DNA of 64,000 bases from Amphibiibacter pelophylacis (lineage in GTDB: Bacteria; Pseudomonadota; Gammaproteobacteria; Burkholderiales; Burkholderiaceae_C). Under the pieces are notes generated by a model, which had not been told where the DNA came from, made no database searches, and worked only from the letters and a program-made list of their open reading frames with translations. This document shows positions 27,892-39,901 of this stretch, in pieces; the stretch's first letter is position 1, and the number at the start of each line of letters is the position of its first letter. The stretch lies in contig NZ_JAWDIE010000007.1 in assembly GCF_037688875.1 (NCBI RefSeq), forward strand, positions 62,001 to 126,000. The letters are read 5' to 3'. The position numbers and the translations under genes were made by a program.

Positions 27892-29862
27892 ATGTCCTCC
27901 ACCCTGACGGCCGATTCCTCTGCTGATCCCGGCGCTGCCGCTGCAGCGGTGGCGTCGCCCCCGCTGCAGCGCCGCCGCGACCGCCTCTCCACGCGCATCG
28001 TCACCACCACGCTGCTGGCGCTGATCACCGTCGCGGCCATGATCGGCTGGACGCTGTGGCTGTCCTGGAACCTGGAAGGCGCCGCCGCCGCCATCAACGA
28101 CACCGGCAGCCTGCGCATGCGTGCCAACGGCATTGGTGTGGCCCTGCTGCAGGGCGAAGCCAGCACGCCGCAGGCGCGCCAGGGCCGCGACGACGTGGAA
28201 GCGACGCTGGCGCGGCTGGAACGCGGCGTGCCTGCACGCCCGCTGTTCCTGCCCAGCGACAGCCAGATTCAGCAGCAGTTCCACCGCGTGGTGCAGCTGT
28301 GGCAGCAGCAGATGCAGCCCGATCTGGCGCGCGCCCTGGCCGGCCAGGGCGGCGGCGCCTACCTGGCCTCGCTGCCGGGCTTTGTCGCCGAAGCCGACCG
28401 CCTGGTGCGCCTGATCGAGGCCGACAACACGCGCAAGACCTCGCTGCTGCGCCTGTCGCAGGCGGCACTGCTGCTGCTGGCCAGCTGCGGCACGCTGACC
28501 ATGATTTACCTGCTCTACCTGTGGATCCTGGCGCCCGTGCAGCAGCTTCAGGGCGGGCTGCAGCGCATGAGCCAGCGCCAGTTCGACGTGCGCCTGCCCG
28601 TGGAGAGCCGCGACGAATTCGGCGAGCTGGCGGTCGGCTTCAACCGCATGGCCGACGAGCTGTCCGGCCTGTATCTGGGGCTGGAAGCGCGTGTGGCCGA
28701 AAAAACCCGGCAGCTCGCCACCCAGAACCGCGAGCTGGAAGCGCTGTTCGGCATGGCCGAATTTCTCAACCAGTCCATGGACATTGAAGCCCTGTGCCGG
28801 GGATTCCTTGCACGCGTGCAGCGCCAGTTCGGCGCCGAAGGCGGCAGTATCCGCGTGATCGATCCGGAAGGCGACAAACTGCACCTGGTCGTCTCGACCG
28901 GCCTGGACGACGGCCTGACCGAGCGCGAGCACTGCATGCCCGTTGACGCCTGCCTGTGCGGGCGCGCGACGCAGCAGGGCGTGGTCGTGATCCGCGATTT
29001 CCGCCAGATGCCGCGCGCGCCCAGCGTGGAGTTTCCCTGCCAGAAAAGCGGCTTTGCCAGCCTGGCGGTGTTCCGCATCGTCATGGCCAACGAGGTGCTG
29101 GGATCGTTCTCGCTGCACTTTCGCACCACGCGCGACGTCACGCCGTCCGAGGCGCAGATGCTGGAAACGCTGGGCCAGCAGCTCGGCGTGGCGCTGGACA
29201 ACCGCCGTCTGGGCGCCAAGGCGCGCCAGCTCGCCGTCGCGCAGGAGCGCCAGCTGCTGGCACAGGGGCTGCACGACAGCATCGCGCAGGGGCTGAACTT
29301 CCTGAACCTGCAGGTGCAGATGCTGGACGGCGCCGCGCGCGACGGGCGACTGGACGAAATCAGCGAGATCGTTCCGCTGCTGCGCACCGGCGTGGAGGAA
29401 AGCTACCAGGATGTGCGCGAGCTGCTGAGCAACTTCCGCAGCCGCCTGGAACAGGGCGAACTGGCCGACGGTCTGCGCGACACGGTGGAGCGCTTCCGGC
29501 GCCAGACCGGGCTGTCGGTGGCGCTGGATATTGATGGCGACGGCGCGCCGCTGCCGCCCGAGCAGCAGCTCCAGGTGCTGTTTATTTTGCAGGAAGCGCT
29601 GTCCAACATCCGCAAGCACGCGCAGGCCCACACGGTGCGCGTGCGCGTGGTCAACGGGCGCGATTTCGAGCTGTCCATCCGCGACGACGGCCAGGGCTAC
29701 GACCCGCTGGAGGTCGCGCAGCGCGACGAATCGCACGTCGGCATGACCATCATGCACGAGCGCGCCCGCCGCATCCGCGCCCATCTGACCCTGATCAGCC
29801 AGCCGCAACAGGGCTGCGAAGTTCACCTGCTGCTGCCCGCCCATGCCCGCCAGACGGCCTGA
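27892..29862 (+). CDS. narX: Nitrate/nitrite sensor histidine kinase NarX
   Basis: A membrane sensor that phosphorylates NarL when nitrate or nitrite is present. The ATG at 27892 gives 656 residues; a TTG six codons upstream is the only alternative. There are two transmembrane segments (about 37-58 and 190-212) with a periplasmic domain that includes a P-box-like INDTGSLRMRANGI. HAMP, GAF, the HisKA_3 histidine region (GLHDSIAQGLNFLNLQVQ) and a HATPase domain (IRDDGQGYDP) follow. It is about 92 bases after the isomerase gene and is followed by narL. Confidence 0.93.
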   Translation: MSSTLTADSSADPGAAAAAVASPPLQRRRDRLSTRIVTTTLLALITVAAMIGWTLWLSWNLEGAAAAINDTGSLRMRANGIGVALLQGEASTPQARQGRDDVEATLARLERGVPARPLFLPSDSQIQQQFHRVVQLWQQQMQPDLARALAGQGGGAYLASLPGFVAEADRLVRLIEADNTRKTSLLRLSQAALLLLASCGTLTMIYLLYLWILAPVQQLQGGLQRMSQRQFDVRLPVESRDEFGELAVGFNRMADELSGLYLGLEARVAEKTRQLATQNRELEALFGMAEFLNQSMDIEALCRGFLARVQRQFGAEGGSIRVIDPEGDKLHLVVSTGLDDGLTEREHCMPVDACLCGRATQQGVVVIRDFRQMPRAPSVEFPCQKSGFASLAVFRIVMANEVLGSFSLHFRTTRDVTPSEAQMLETLGQQLGVALDNRRLGAKARQLAVAQERQLLAQGLHDSIAQGLNFLNLQVQMLDGAARDGRLDEISEIVPLLRTGVEESYQDVRELLSNFRSRLEQGELADGLRDTVERFRRQTGLSVALDIDGDGAPLPPEQQLQVLFILQEALSNIRKHAQAHTVRVRVVNGRDFELSIRDDGQGYDPLEVAQRDESHVGMTIMHERARRIRAHLTLISQPQQGCEVHLLLPAHARQTA

Positions 29863-29906
29863 AGCGCCCTGCCCCGATCTGTCCCGATCTTTTTTTCGAG
29901 AACCCC

Positions 29907-30575
29907 ATGACCCTGCGCATCCTGCTGATCGACGATCACAACCTGTTCCGCTCCGGCGTGCGCCAGCTGCTGGCCCGCCAGCCCGATTTCGAGGTGGTGG
30001 CCGAAGCCGGTGACGGCCTGGAAGGCCTCAAACGCGCCAAGGCCAGCCAGCCGGACGTGATCCTGCTCGATCTGAACATGCCCGGCCTGTCGGGGCTGGA
30101 AACCCTGCAGCTGCTGGTCCAGGACGTGCCCGCCGCCGCCGTCATCATCCTGACCGTCAGCGAAGACGCCGACGAGCTGGGCCATGCCCTGCGCAGCGGC
30201 GCACGCGGCTTTCTGGTCAAGAACATCAACGCCGACGCGCTCTACGACGCCATCCGCAAGGCCGCGCGCGGCGAGCCGGTGATCGCCGACAGCCTGACCG
30301 CCAAGCTGGTCGAGCAGGTCCGGGCCGGTCCGCCTGCCGCAGCACCCGCCCCCGCGTCCGGTTCGGAACTCGACCGCCTGACCCCGCGCGAGCGCGATAT
30401 CGTCGCCGGCCTGGCGCGCGGCGAAAGCAACAAGGAAATCGCCCGCCGCCTGGACGTGGCGGAGAGCACCGTGAAAATCCACGTGCAGAATGTGCTGAAA
30501 AAGCTGCAGTTCACCAGCCGCGTCCAGGTCGCGGTCTATGCGGTGGAGCATGGGCTGACGCAGGCGGGGGGGTGA
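29907..30575 (+). CDS. narL: Nitrate/nitrite response regulator NarL
   Basis: A two-component response regulator with a receiver domain (acidic pair DD at 9-10, phospho-acceptor Asp55 in ILLDLNMPG, conserved Lys in VKNIN) and a LuxR-type helix-turn-helix (LTPRERDIVAGLARGESNKE). It has 222 residues, the usual NarL/FixJ size. It lies 44 bases after narX and most likely controls the nar operon. It converges on ychF with only 12 bases between, and no terminator is evident there. Confidence 0.94.
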   Translation: MTLRILLIDDHNLFRSGVRQLLARQPDFEVVAEAGDGLEGLKRAKASQPDVILLDLNMPGLSGLETLQLLVQDVPAAAVIILTVSEDADELGHALRSGARGFLVKNINADALYDAIRKAARGEPVIADSLTAKLVEQVRAGPPAAAPAPASGSELDRLTPRERDIVAGLARGESNKEIARRLDVAESTVKIHVQNVLKKLQFTSRVQVAVYAVEHGLTQAGG

Positions 30576-30587
30576 GTATGGGCCGAA

Positions 30588-31679
30588 TCAGACGTTGAAC
30601 AGAAAGTTCATCACATCCCCGTCCTTCACCACGTATTCCTTCCCTTCGGCGCGCATCTTGCCCGCATCCTTGGCCCCCTGCTCGCCCTTGTAGGTGATGA
30701 AGTCCTCGTAGGCGATGGTCTGGGCGCGAATGTAACCGCGCTCAAAGTCGGTGTGGATCACCCCAGCGGCCTGCGGGCCGGTGTCGCCTTTGTGGATGGT
30801 CCAGGCGCGCACTTCCTTGACCCCGGCGGTGAAGTAGGTCTGCAGGCCCAGAAGGCCAAAAGCGGCGCGGATCAGACGGTTCAGGCCGGGCTCGTCCTGG
30901 CCCATTTCGGCCAGGAACAGGGCGCGGTCCTCGTCTTCCATTTCGGACAGTTCGGCCTCGGTCTTGGCGCAGATGGCCACGACAGGGCCGTTCTGCGCGG
31001 CCGCGTAGTCCTTCAGGCGGTCCAGGAAGGGGTTGTTCTCGAAGCCGTCTTCCGAGACGTTGGCCACAAACATGGCGGGCTTGGCCGTGATCAGGCACAG
31101 GGGCTTGAGCAGAACCCGCTCTTCCTTGCTGAAATCAATGGTGCGCACCGGCTTGGCTTCGTTCAGTGCGGCTTCGCACTTTTCCAGCACCTTGACCAGA
31201 GCGATGGCTTCCTTGTCGCCCGCGCGGGCCACCTTGTTGTAGCGGTGCAGGCTCTTTTCCACCGTGCCCATATCGGCCAGGCACAGCTCGGTCTGGATCA
31301 CCTCGATGTCGGAGATCGGGTCGACGCGGCCATTGACGTGCACCACGTTGCCGTCCTCGAAGCAGCGCACCACATTGACGATGGCGTCGGTCTCGCGGAT
31401 GTGGGAGAGGAATTTATTGCCCAGACCCTCGCCCTTCGAGGCGCCAGCCACCAGGCCCGCGATGTCCACAAATTCGACCACCGCCGGCAGCACGCGCTCG
31501 GGCTTGACGATTTCCGCCAGGGCGGCCAGGCGCGGGTCAGGCAGCTCCACCACGCCCACATTGGGCTCGATGGTGCAGAACGGGTAGTTCTCGGCGGCGA
31601 TGCCCGCTTGGGTCAGCGCGTTGAACAGGGTGGATTTGCCGACATTGGGCAGACCGACGATGCCGCATTTGAGGCTCAT
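30588..31679 (-). CDS. ychF: Redox-regulated ATPase YchF
   Basis: An Obg-family protein that prefers ATP over GTP and acts in stress and translation control. The 363-residue product from 31679 has the P-loop GLPNVGKST, the G2/G3 region PNVGVVELPD and DIAGLVAGASKGEGLGN, and the C-terminal TGS domain ending in NFLFNV. The start follows an AAGGAACACC ribosome-binding site. It is divergent from tex with a 134-base spacer. Confidence 0.96.
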   Translation of the reverse strand: MSLKCGIVGLPNVGKSTLFNALTQAGIAAENYPFCTIEPNVGVVELPDPRLAALAEIVKPERVLPAVVEFVDIAGLVAGASKGEGLGNKFLSHIRETDAIVNVVRCFEDGNVVHVNGRVDPISDIEVIQTELCLADMGTVEKSLHRYNKVARAGDKEAIALVKVLEKCEAALNEAKPVRTIDFSKEERVLLKPLCLITAKPAMFVANVSEDGFENNPFLDRLKDYAAAQNGPVVAICAKTEAELSEMEDEDRALFLAEMGQDEPGLNRLIRAAFGLLGLQTYFTAGVKEVRAWTIHKGDTGPQAAGVIHTDFERGYIRAQTIAYEDFITYKGEQGAKDAGKMRAEGKEYVVKDGDVMNFLFNV

Positions 31680-31813
31680 GGTGTTCCTTGGGAGATTGCG
31701 GCAACGCCGCGTGCAATCTGTCATTTTACCGTGCCGCTGTAGCGTCAGGCGGGACGGAAGCGGCGCCGATCTGTGGCAAAGTCGCCCCCTTCTCTGGCCC
31801 CAAACTTGCTGAC

Positions 31814-34222
<2,409 letters not shown>

Positions 34223-34241
34223 TGCCAAAATGTCATTTACA

Positions 34242-34271
34242 AATGAAAAACTATTTCTTTTAGTTTTCATT
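34242..34271. repeat. AT-rich dyad between tex and sbp
   Basis: AATGAAAAACTA pairs with TAGTTTTCATT (one bulged A) across seven bases. A second short dyad TCATTT-AC-AAATGA overlaps it at 34233-34246. It is strikingly AT-rich against its surroundings. It is too poor in GC to be a good terminator for tex, and lies upstream of the sulfate-binding protein gene, so a promoter or operator is as likely. Confidence 0.5.
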
Positions 34272-34277
34272 CGGCGC

Positions 34278-34321
34278 ATCCAGAATGCAGATTCGCTTGT
34301 GCAACCACTCACATTCTGGAT
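34278..34321. promoter_or_regulatory. 10-base inverted repeat over the sbp leader
   Basis: ATCCAGAATG at 34278-34287 and its exact complement CATTCTGGAT at 34312-34321, 24 bases apart and ending seven bases before the start codon at 34329. In RNA the second arm would bury the TCTGGA that stands in for a ribosome-binding site. In DNA it could be an operator. Confidence 0.5.
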
Positions 34322-34328
34322 CGCCGCC

Positions 34329-35363
34329 ATGACCAACCGCCGCCAGTTTCACCGCGCCGTAACCCGTCTTGTCACCCTTGCGGCCACGCTGGCCGTCACC
34401 GGCCTGCCCGCTTTGAGCGCGCAGGCGCAGCCCGCGCCGGTGACGCTGCTCAATGTGTCCTATGACCCGACGCGCGAGCTTTACGACGAATTCAACAAGG
34501 CCTTCGCCCGCCAGTGGAAGGCCAGAACCGGCCAGGACGTGAGCGTGCGCCAGTCGCATGGCGGGTCGGGCAAGCAGGCGCGATCCATCCTGGACGGGCT
34601 GGACGCCGACGTCGCCACGCTGGCGCTGGCCGGTGACACCGACGAGCTGGCCCGCATCGGCAAGCTCATCCCGCCGGACTGGCAAAAGCGCCTGCCGCAC
34701 AACAGCTCGCCCTACACATCGACCATCGTGCTGGTGGTGCGCCAGGGCAATCCCAAAGGCATCAAGGACTGGGACGACCTGGTCCGACCGGACATCAAGG
34801 TCATCACGCCCAACCCCAAAACCTCGGGCGGTGCGCGCTGGAACTACCTGGCCGCCTGGGAGTACGCCAAGCGCAAGTACGGCGGCGAGGACAAGGCGCG
34901 CGATTTCGTGCGCAGGCTTTATCGCAACGTGCCGGTACTGGACGCCGGCGCGCGCGGCTCAGCCATCAGCTTTGGCCAGCGTGGCCAGGGTGACGTGCTG
35001 ATCGCGTGGGAAAACGAGGCCTGGCTGCTGGACAAGGAGGCCGGGCAGAAGTTCGACATCGTCTACCCCTCGCTGTCCATCCTGGCCGAACCGGCGGTGA
35101 CGGTGGTTGACCGCAACGTGGACAAAAAAGGCACGCGCGCCGTCGCCACCGCCTACCTGGAATACCTCTACAGCGACGAGGGGCAGGACATCATCGGCAA
35201 AAACTTCTACCGCCCGATCTCGGCCAAGGCACAGGCCAGGTACGCCGCACAGCTGCCCAGGCTGAACCTGTTCACCATCGATCAGGCCTTCGGCGGCTGG
35301 GACAAGGCCAGCCGGACGCATTTTGTGGATGGCGGGACGTTTGATGCAATTTTTGCGCGCTAG
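34329..35363 (+). CDS. Sulfate/thiosulfate-binding periplasmic protein (Sbp/CysP family)
   Basis: The periplasmic receptor for sulfate or thiosulfate. The 344-residue protein starts MTNRRQFHRAVTRLVTLAAT with a signal peptide ending near SAQA. The sulfate-binding family features are LNVSYDPTRELYDEFN, VRQSHGGSGKQARSI, and NPKTSGGARWNYLAAW. The start at 34329 is chosen from the signal peptide; a much earlier in-frame start overlaps tex and is rejected. No cysT, cysW or cysA lies next to it, so it must use a permease encoded elsewhere. It converges on umuC. Confidence 0.92.
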   Translation: MTNRRQFHRAVTRLVTLAATLAVTGLPALSAQAQPAPVTLLNVSYDPTRELYDEFNKAFARQWKARTGQDVSVRQSHGGSGKQARSILDGLDADVATLALAGDTDELARIGKLIPPDWQKRLPHNSSPYTSTIVLVVRQGNPKGIKDWDDLVRPDIKVITPNPKTSGGARWNYLAAWEYAKRKYGGEDKARDFVRRLYRNVPVLDAGARGSAISFGQRGQGDVLIAWENEAWLLDKEAGQKFDIVYPSLSILAEPAVTVVDRNVDKKGTRAVATAYLEYLYSDEGQDIIGKNFYRPISAKAQARYAAQLPRLNLFTIDQAFGGWDKASRTHFVDGGTFDAIFAR

Positions 35364-35417
35364 CCCACCCCGTCCCGGAAGTGAACCCCCACAAAATGCG
35401 CCGACAGGATGCGCTTC

Positions 35418-36761
35418 TCAGGGTCTGAACGCCTGGGCTAATCCCTTGTTTACGGTTGCAGATTGCTCTGCATCACCGCCCACCACCCGCAGCTCATCCA
35501 GACGCGTGGTGTAGCGCGGCGAGCGGCGGGCCTGTTTCATCTGCCAGTCGCGGACCTCGCCTGTGGTGGTGCGGCCCAGGGTGACAGTGTCGCGGCCGAA
35601 GCGGCGGTTGATGGCGTCGATGGCGGCCATGGCCGCGCTGGGCGGCTGGGGCGGCGGCGCGAACAGGTCGGCCTGCGCAGGCGCCTGGGCAGGGCGCAAG
35701 TCGAGCAGCATCACGCCCGCCTTGCGGTAGTCGAAGCCGGGACGCCACAGCGCATCGAGCGCGGCCAGCGCGGCGCCCGCCAGGCGCGGGCTGCTGTCGG
35801 TCGGGTCCAGCGGCACGGTCAGCGCGGCGCGGTACTGCGCATCGTTCGGGCGGAAAGGGCTGGTGCGCATCATCACGTGCACGGCGCTGCAGAACAGGCC
35901 CTGCGCACGCAGCCGCGTCGCAGCGCTGGCGGTGAAGGCCATCAGCGCTTCGGCCATGACGGCCTTGTCGGTCACGGCCTGGCCAAAGCTGCGGCTGAAC
36001 ATCACCTGCTGGGTGGGCGGCGGCGCGTCTTCCAGCGGCAGGCAGGGCTCGCCCGCCAGCTCGCGGGCGGTGCGCACCAGCACGATGCTGAAACGCTTGC
36101 GCAGCACGCCCGCGTCGGCGCGGGCCAGATCCAGCGCCGTGCGCAGCCCCAGCGCTTCCATCTGCGGCGCCAGGCGACGGCCCACGCCCCAGACCTCGGC
36201 CACCGGCGTGGCGTCCAGCAGGATGGCCTGCTGGCGCGGGCTCTGCGCCGCCATGTCGCACACGCCGGCCAGTTTGGCAGGATAGCTGCCGGGCTTGCGC
36301 GCGGCGCTTTTGGCAATGTGGTTGGCCAGCTTGGCCAGCGTCTTGGTCGGCCCGAAACCGATGCAGACCGGCAGACCGGTCCAGCGCTGCGCCCGCTGCT
36401 GCATCGCCAGACCCAGCGCGGGGCGGTCCGCCAGGCCGCTGACATCCAGGAAAGTCTCGTCGATGCTGTAGATTTCCTGCCCGGGCGCCATGTCGCCCAG
36501 CACGGTCATCAGGCGGTGGCTGAGATCGCCGTACAGCTCGAAATTGGCCGACAGCGCGACCAGATCGCCCCGGCGCTCCAGGTCGCGCAGCTCGTGCATG
36601 GGCTGGCCCATGCGCACGCCCAGCGCCTTGGCCTCGTCGGAGCGCGAAATGGCGCAGCCGTCGTTGTTGGACAGCACAACCACCGCCCGGCCTTCCAGGC
36701 GCGGGTGGAAAACGCGCTCGCACGAGACGTAAAAGTTGTTGGCATCGACCAGCGCGAACAT
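35418..36761 (-). CDS. umuC: DNA polymerase V catalytic subunit UmuC
   Basis: A Y-family polymerase for translesion synthesis in the SOS response. The 447-residue product from 36761 starts MFALVDANNFYVSCERVFHP, which holds the first metal aspartate. YSIDETFLDVSG gives the second Asp-Glu pair. The C-terminal half has the UmuC-specific little-finger region (ASAATRLRAQGLFCSAVHV). The start overlaps the umuD stop by one base (TGATG). A longer version from 36830 would run into umuD and is rejected. Confidence 0.95.
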   Translation of the reverse strand: MFALVDANNFYVSCERVFHPRLEGRAVVVLSNNDGCAISRSDEAKALGVRMGQPMHELRDLERRGDLVALSANFELYGDLSHRLMTVLGDMAPGQEIYSIDETFLDVSGLADRPALGLAMQQRAQRWTGLPVCIGFGPTKTLAKLANHIAKSAARKPGSYPAKLAGVCDMAAQSPRQQAILLDATPVAEVWGVGRRLAPQMEALGLRTALDLARADAGVLRKRFSIVLVRTARELAGEPCLPLEDAPPPTQQVMFSRSFGQAVTDKAVMAEALMAFTASAATRLRAQGLFCSAVHVMMRTSPFRPNDAQYRAALTVPLDPTDSSPRLAGAALAALDALWRPGFDYRKAGVMLLDLRPAQAPAQADLFAPPPQPPSAAMAAIDAINRRFGRDTVTLGRTTTGEVRDWQMKQARRSPRYTTRLDELRVVGGDAEQSATVNKGLAQAFRP

Positions 36762-37210
36762 CACAGGCTCCTCAAACGGCCCGCGCGGTGCGGGCGCAGG
36801 CTGGTCACGACGACGCCCCACAGCCGCCACTCCGAGCCCTCCTGCGGCTCGAAACTGGGGCCTTCGCTGCCGTGTGCCTCCAGGCGCAGCACGCCGTCGC
36901 GCTGGTGCAGGCGTTTCACGGTGAGTTCGCCGTCCAGGATGGCGACGACCACGTCGCCGTGCTGCGCGTCCAGTGATCGGTCCACGACGACGACATCGCC
37001 GTCGAAAATGCCCGCGCCCTCCATCGACCGTCCCGACACGCGCAGAAAGAAGGTCGCCTCGGGGTGATCGGTCAGCAGATCGCGCAACTCGATGGGGCGC
37101 ACGTCAAAGTCGGCCGCAGGCGAGGGAAAACCCGCTGGAACGCGGCTGGATTCAATCAGCTGGACCAGAACCGGGTCGGTGCTGGCGATGCGGTGGACGG
37201 TGGTGGTCAT
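36761..37210 (-). CDS. umuD: UmuD, self-cleaving subunit of polymerase V
   Basis: A LexA-like S24 peptidase-fold protein that is cleaved in the presence of RecA to UmuD', which then binds UmuC. The 149-residue product from 37210 has a likely Ala26-Gly27 cleavage site (RVPAGFPSP), catalytic Ser62 (VSGRSMEGAGIF) and Lys99 (DGELTVKRL). These spacings fit UmuD well. It is the first gene of a umuDC operon. I do not see a convincing LexA box upstream. Confidence 0.92.
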   Translation of the reverse strand: MTTTVHRIASTDPVLVQLIESSRVPAGFPSPAADFDVRPIELRDLLTDHPEATFFLRVSGRSMEGAGIFDGDVVVVDRSLDAQHGDVVVAILDGELTVKRLHQRDGVLRLEAHGSEGPSFEPQEGSEWRLWGVVVTSLRPHRAGRLRSL

Positions 37211-37242
37211 GGTGATCCTCAGGCAATCCATTATCCCGCGCT

Positions 37243-37686
37243 ATGCTTTCTCCCATGAACCCCATTCCTGCTTTATGGCGCATCCTCTGGCCCCTGCCCT
37301 GCAGCGCGGTGGGCCTGGTGCTGGGCCTGCCGCTGCTGGCGCTGGGCGGCAGTGTGCGGCGCGTCGGGCCGACGCTGGAGATCGCATTGCGTGCCCGCCA
37401 GTACGAGCTGCCGCGCTGGGTGCACCGGCTGCGCTTTGGCGGCATCACCTTCGGCCATGTGATCCTGGGGCAGAGCCACGAGCTGCTGGCCGTGCTGCGC
37501 GCGCACGAGCGTGTGCACGTGCGCCAGTACGAGCGGCTGGGGATTTTCTTCTTTGTGGCCTATCCGTTGGCCAGCCTGGTGTCCTGGTGGCGCGGGCAGG
37601 GCGCGCACGCGGGCAACCGCTTCGAGCGCCAGGCTGTGGCGCAATCAGCGCCCGATAGCGATCAGGCCAGGTCCCGCTCGACCTGA
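37243..37686 (+). CDS. Small membrane protein with HExxH motif, function unknown
   Basis: A 147-residue protein (an internal start at 37255 is possible) with a hydrophobic N-terminal segment (LVLGLPLLALGGSV) and a second one (LGIFFFVAYPLASLVSWW). Between them is LRAHERVHVRQYERLG, which contains a HERVH zinc-peptidase-like motif. In addition there is ITFGHVILGQSHELL. I cannot assign a family with certainty; similar proteins are known as uncharacterised in this group. It is divergent from umuDC and its 3' end overlaps the converging DUF779 gene by 25 bases. Confidence 0.65.
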   Translation: MLSPMNPIPALWRILWPLPCSAVGLVLGLPLLALGGSVRRVGPTLEIALRARQYELPRWVHRLRFGGITFGHVILGQSHELLAVLRAHERVHVRQYERLGIFFFVAYPLASLVSWWRGQGAHAGNRFERQAVAQSAPDSDQARSRST

Positions 37687-38039
37687 TCGCGCACGCTCGC
37701 CCATTCCTCATCGGTGAAAAGGCGCGAGCGCGTGTGAAAGGCCTTGCCCGTGCTGCCTTCCAGCGAGAACGTGCCGCCATGGCCGTCGATCACATCCAGG
37801 ATCAGCTGGGTGTGCTTCCAGTAGTCGTACTGCAGTTTGCCGATGTAAAACGGCATCCCGCCGACGTGGCCCAGCAGGACGTCCTGCGGACCTATGGTCA
37901 GGTCGGTGGGCAGGTAGCAGTTGGCGGCGCTGTTGTCGCAGCAGCCGCCCGACTGGTGGAACATCAGCGCGCCATGCTCCCGGTGCAGTTCGGCAATGAG
38001 CTGCAGCGCAGCCTCGGTCGCAATGACGCGGTCCACCAT
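37662..38039 (-). CDS. DUF779 family protein, partner of aldehyde dehydrogenase
   Basis: A 125-residue protein with the DUF779 features HGALMFHQSGGCCDNSAANC and GGMPFYIGKLQYDYWKHTQL. The CC-x-x-x-x-x-C pattern might bind a metal. DUF779 genes are regularly found directly behind ExaC/AcoD-type aldehyde dehydrogenases, as here (51 bases after it on the same strand). The biochemical role is unknown. It shares its last 25 bases with the converging membrane-protein gene. Confidence 0.88.
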   Translation of the reverse strand: MVDRVIATEAALQLIAELHREHGALMFHQSGGCCDNSAANCYLPTDLTIGPQDVLLGHVGGMPFYIGKLQYDYWKHTQLILDVIDGHGGTFSLEGSTGKAFHTRSRLFTDEEWASVRDQVERDLA

Positions 38040-38090
38040 GGCGGTCTCCTTTCAGGCTTTGGGGCGATCGGGCGGTCGGGCGGCAGGCGG

Positions 38091-39611
<1,521 letters not shown>

Positions 39612-39686
39612 GGTGGGTCTCCGGGGGTTATGGTCTGTTGTGCTCAGTGGCAGTCTGGGGGCAGCGGCCTGCCCATGCAGAATCAT

Positions 39687-39702
39687 TGCAAGGGCCGTGC
39701 CA
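39687..39702 (-). promoter_or_regulatory. Sigma-54 (-24/-12) promoter of the aldehyde dehydrogenase
   Basis: On the minus strand TGGCACGGCCCTTGCA matches the RpoN consensus TGGCACG-N4-TTGC exactly. It lies 76 bases upstream of the aldehyde dehydrogenase start and points at it. The adjacent gene is a sigma-54-dependent activator. Confidence 0.88.
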
Positions 39703-39742
39703 GCGCAGCCCTGCCCTGTGCGGCGGCTGCGAAGCGGGGCGT

Positions 39743-39808
39743 AACTGTCACAGGGCGCAACAGCGGCCGGGCCGGGTGTCCGGCCGGGTGTCACTTTCTG
39801 TGACAGTT
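39743..39808. promoter_or_regulatory. Upstream activator dyads for the AcoR-type regulator
   Basis: AACTGTCACAG at 39743-39753 is the exact complement of CTGTGACAGTT at 39798-39808. The second also forms a compact dyad TGTCAC-N5-GTGACA at 39789-39805, and the first a weaker one TGTCAC-N5-GCAACA at 39746-39762. They lie 40-120 bases upstream of the sigma-54 promoter, the usual place for activator binding, and in the leader of the regulator gene itself. Confidence 0.75.
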
Positions 39809-39901
39809 GCCACTGCGCCAGTCCCGTTGCGGTGGGGGGTTTGTGGTCTGCCACTACACTGGTCCGAACAGGCTGCGACAGATGGCCTGCAGGAGACAGC
39901 G

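Noticed and set aside
34233..34271. AT-rich dyads as a terminator for tex
   Set aside because: The stem has almost no G/C pairs and no clean T run follows, so it is reported as a dyad only.
37211..37242. LexA box upstream of umuDC
   Set aside because: No CTGT-N8-ACAG pattern was found in the short spacer before umuD.
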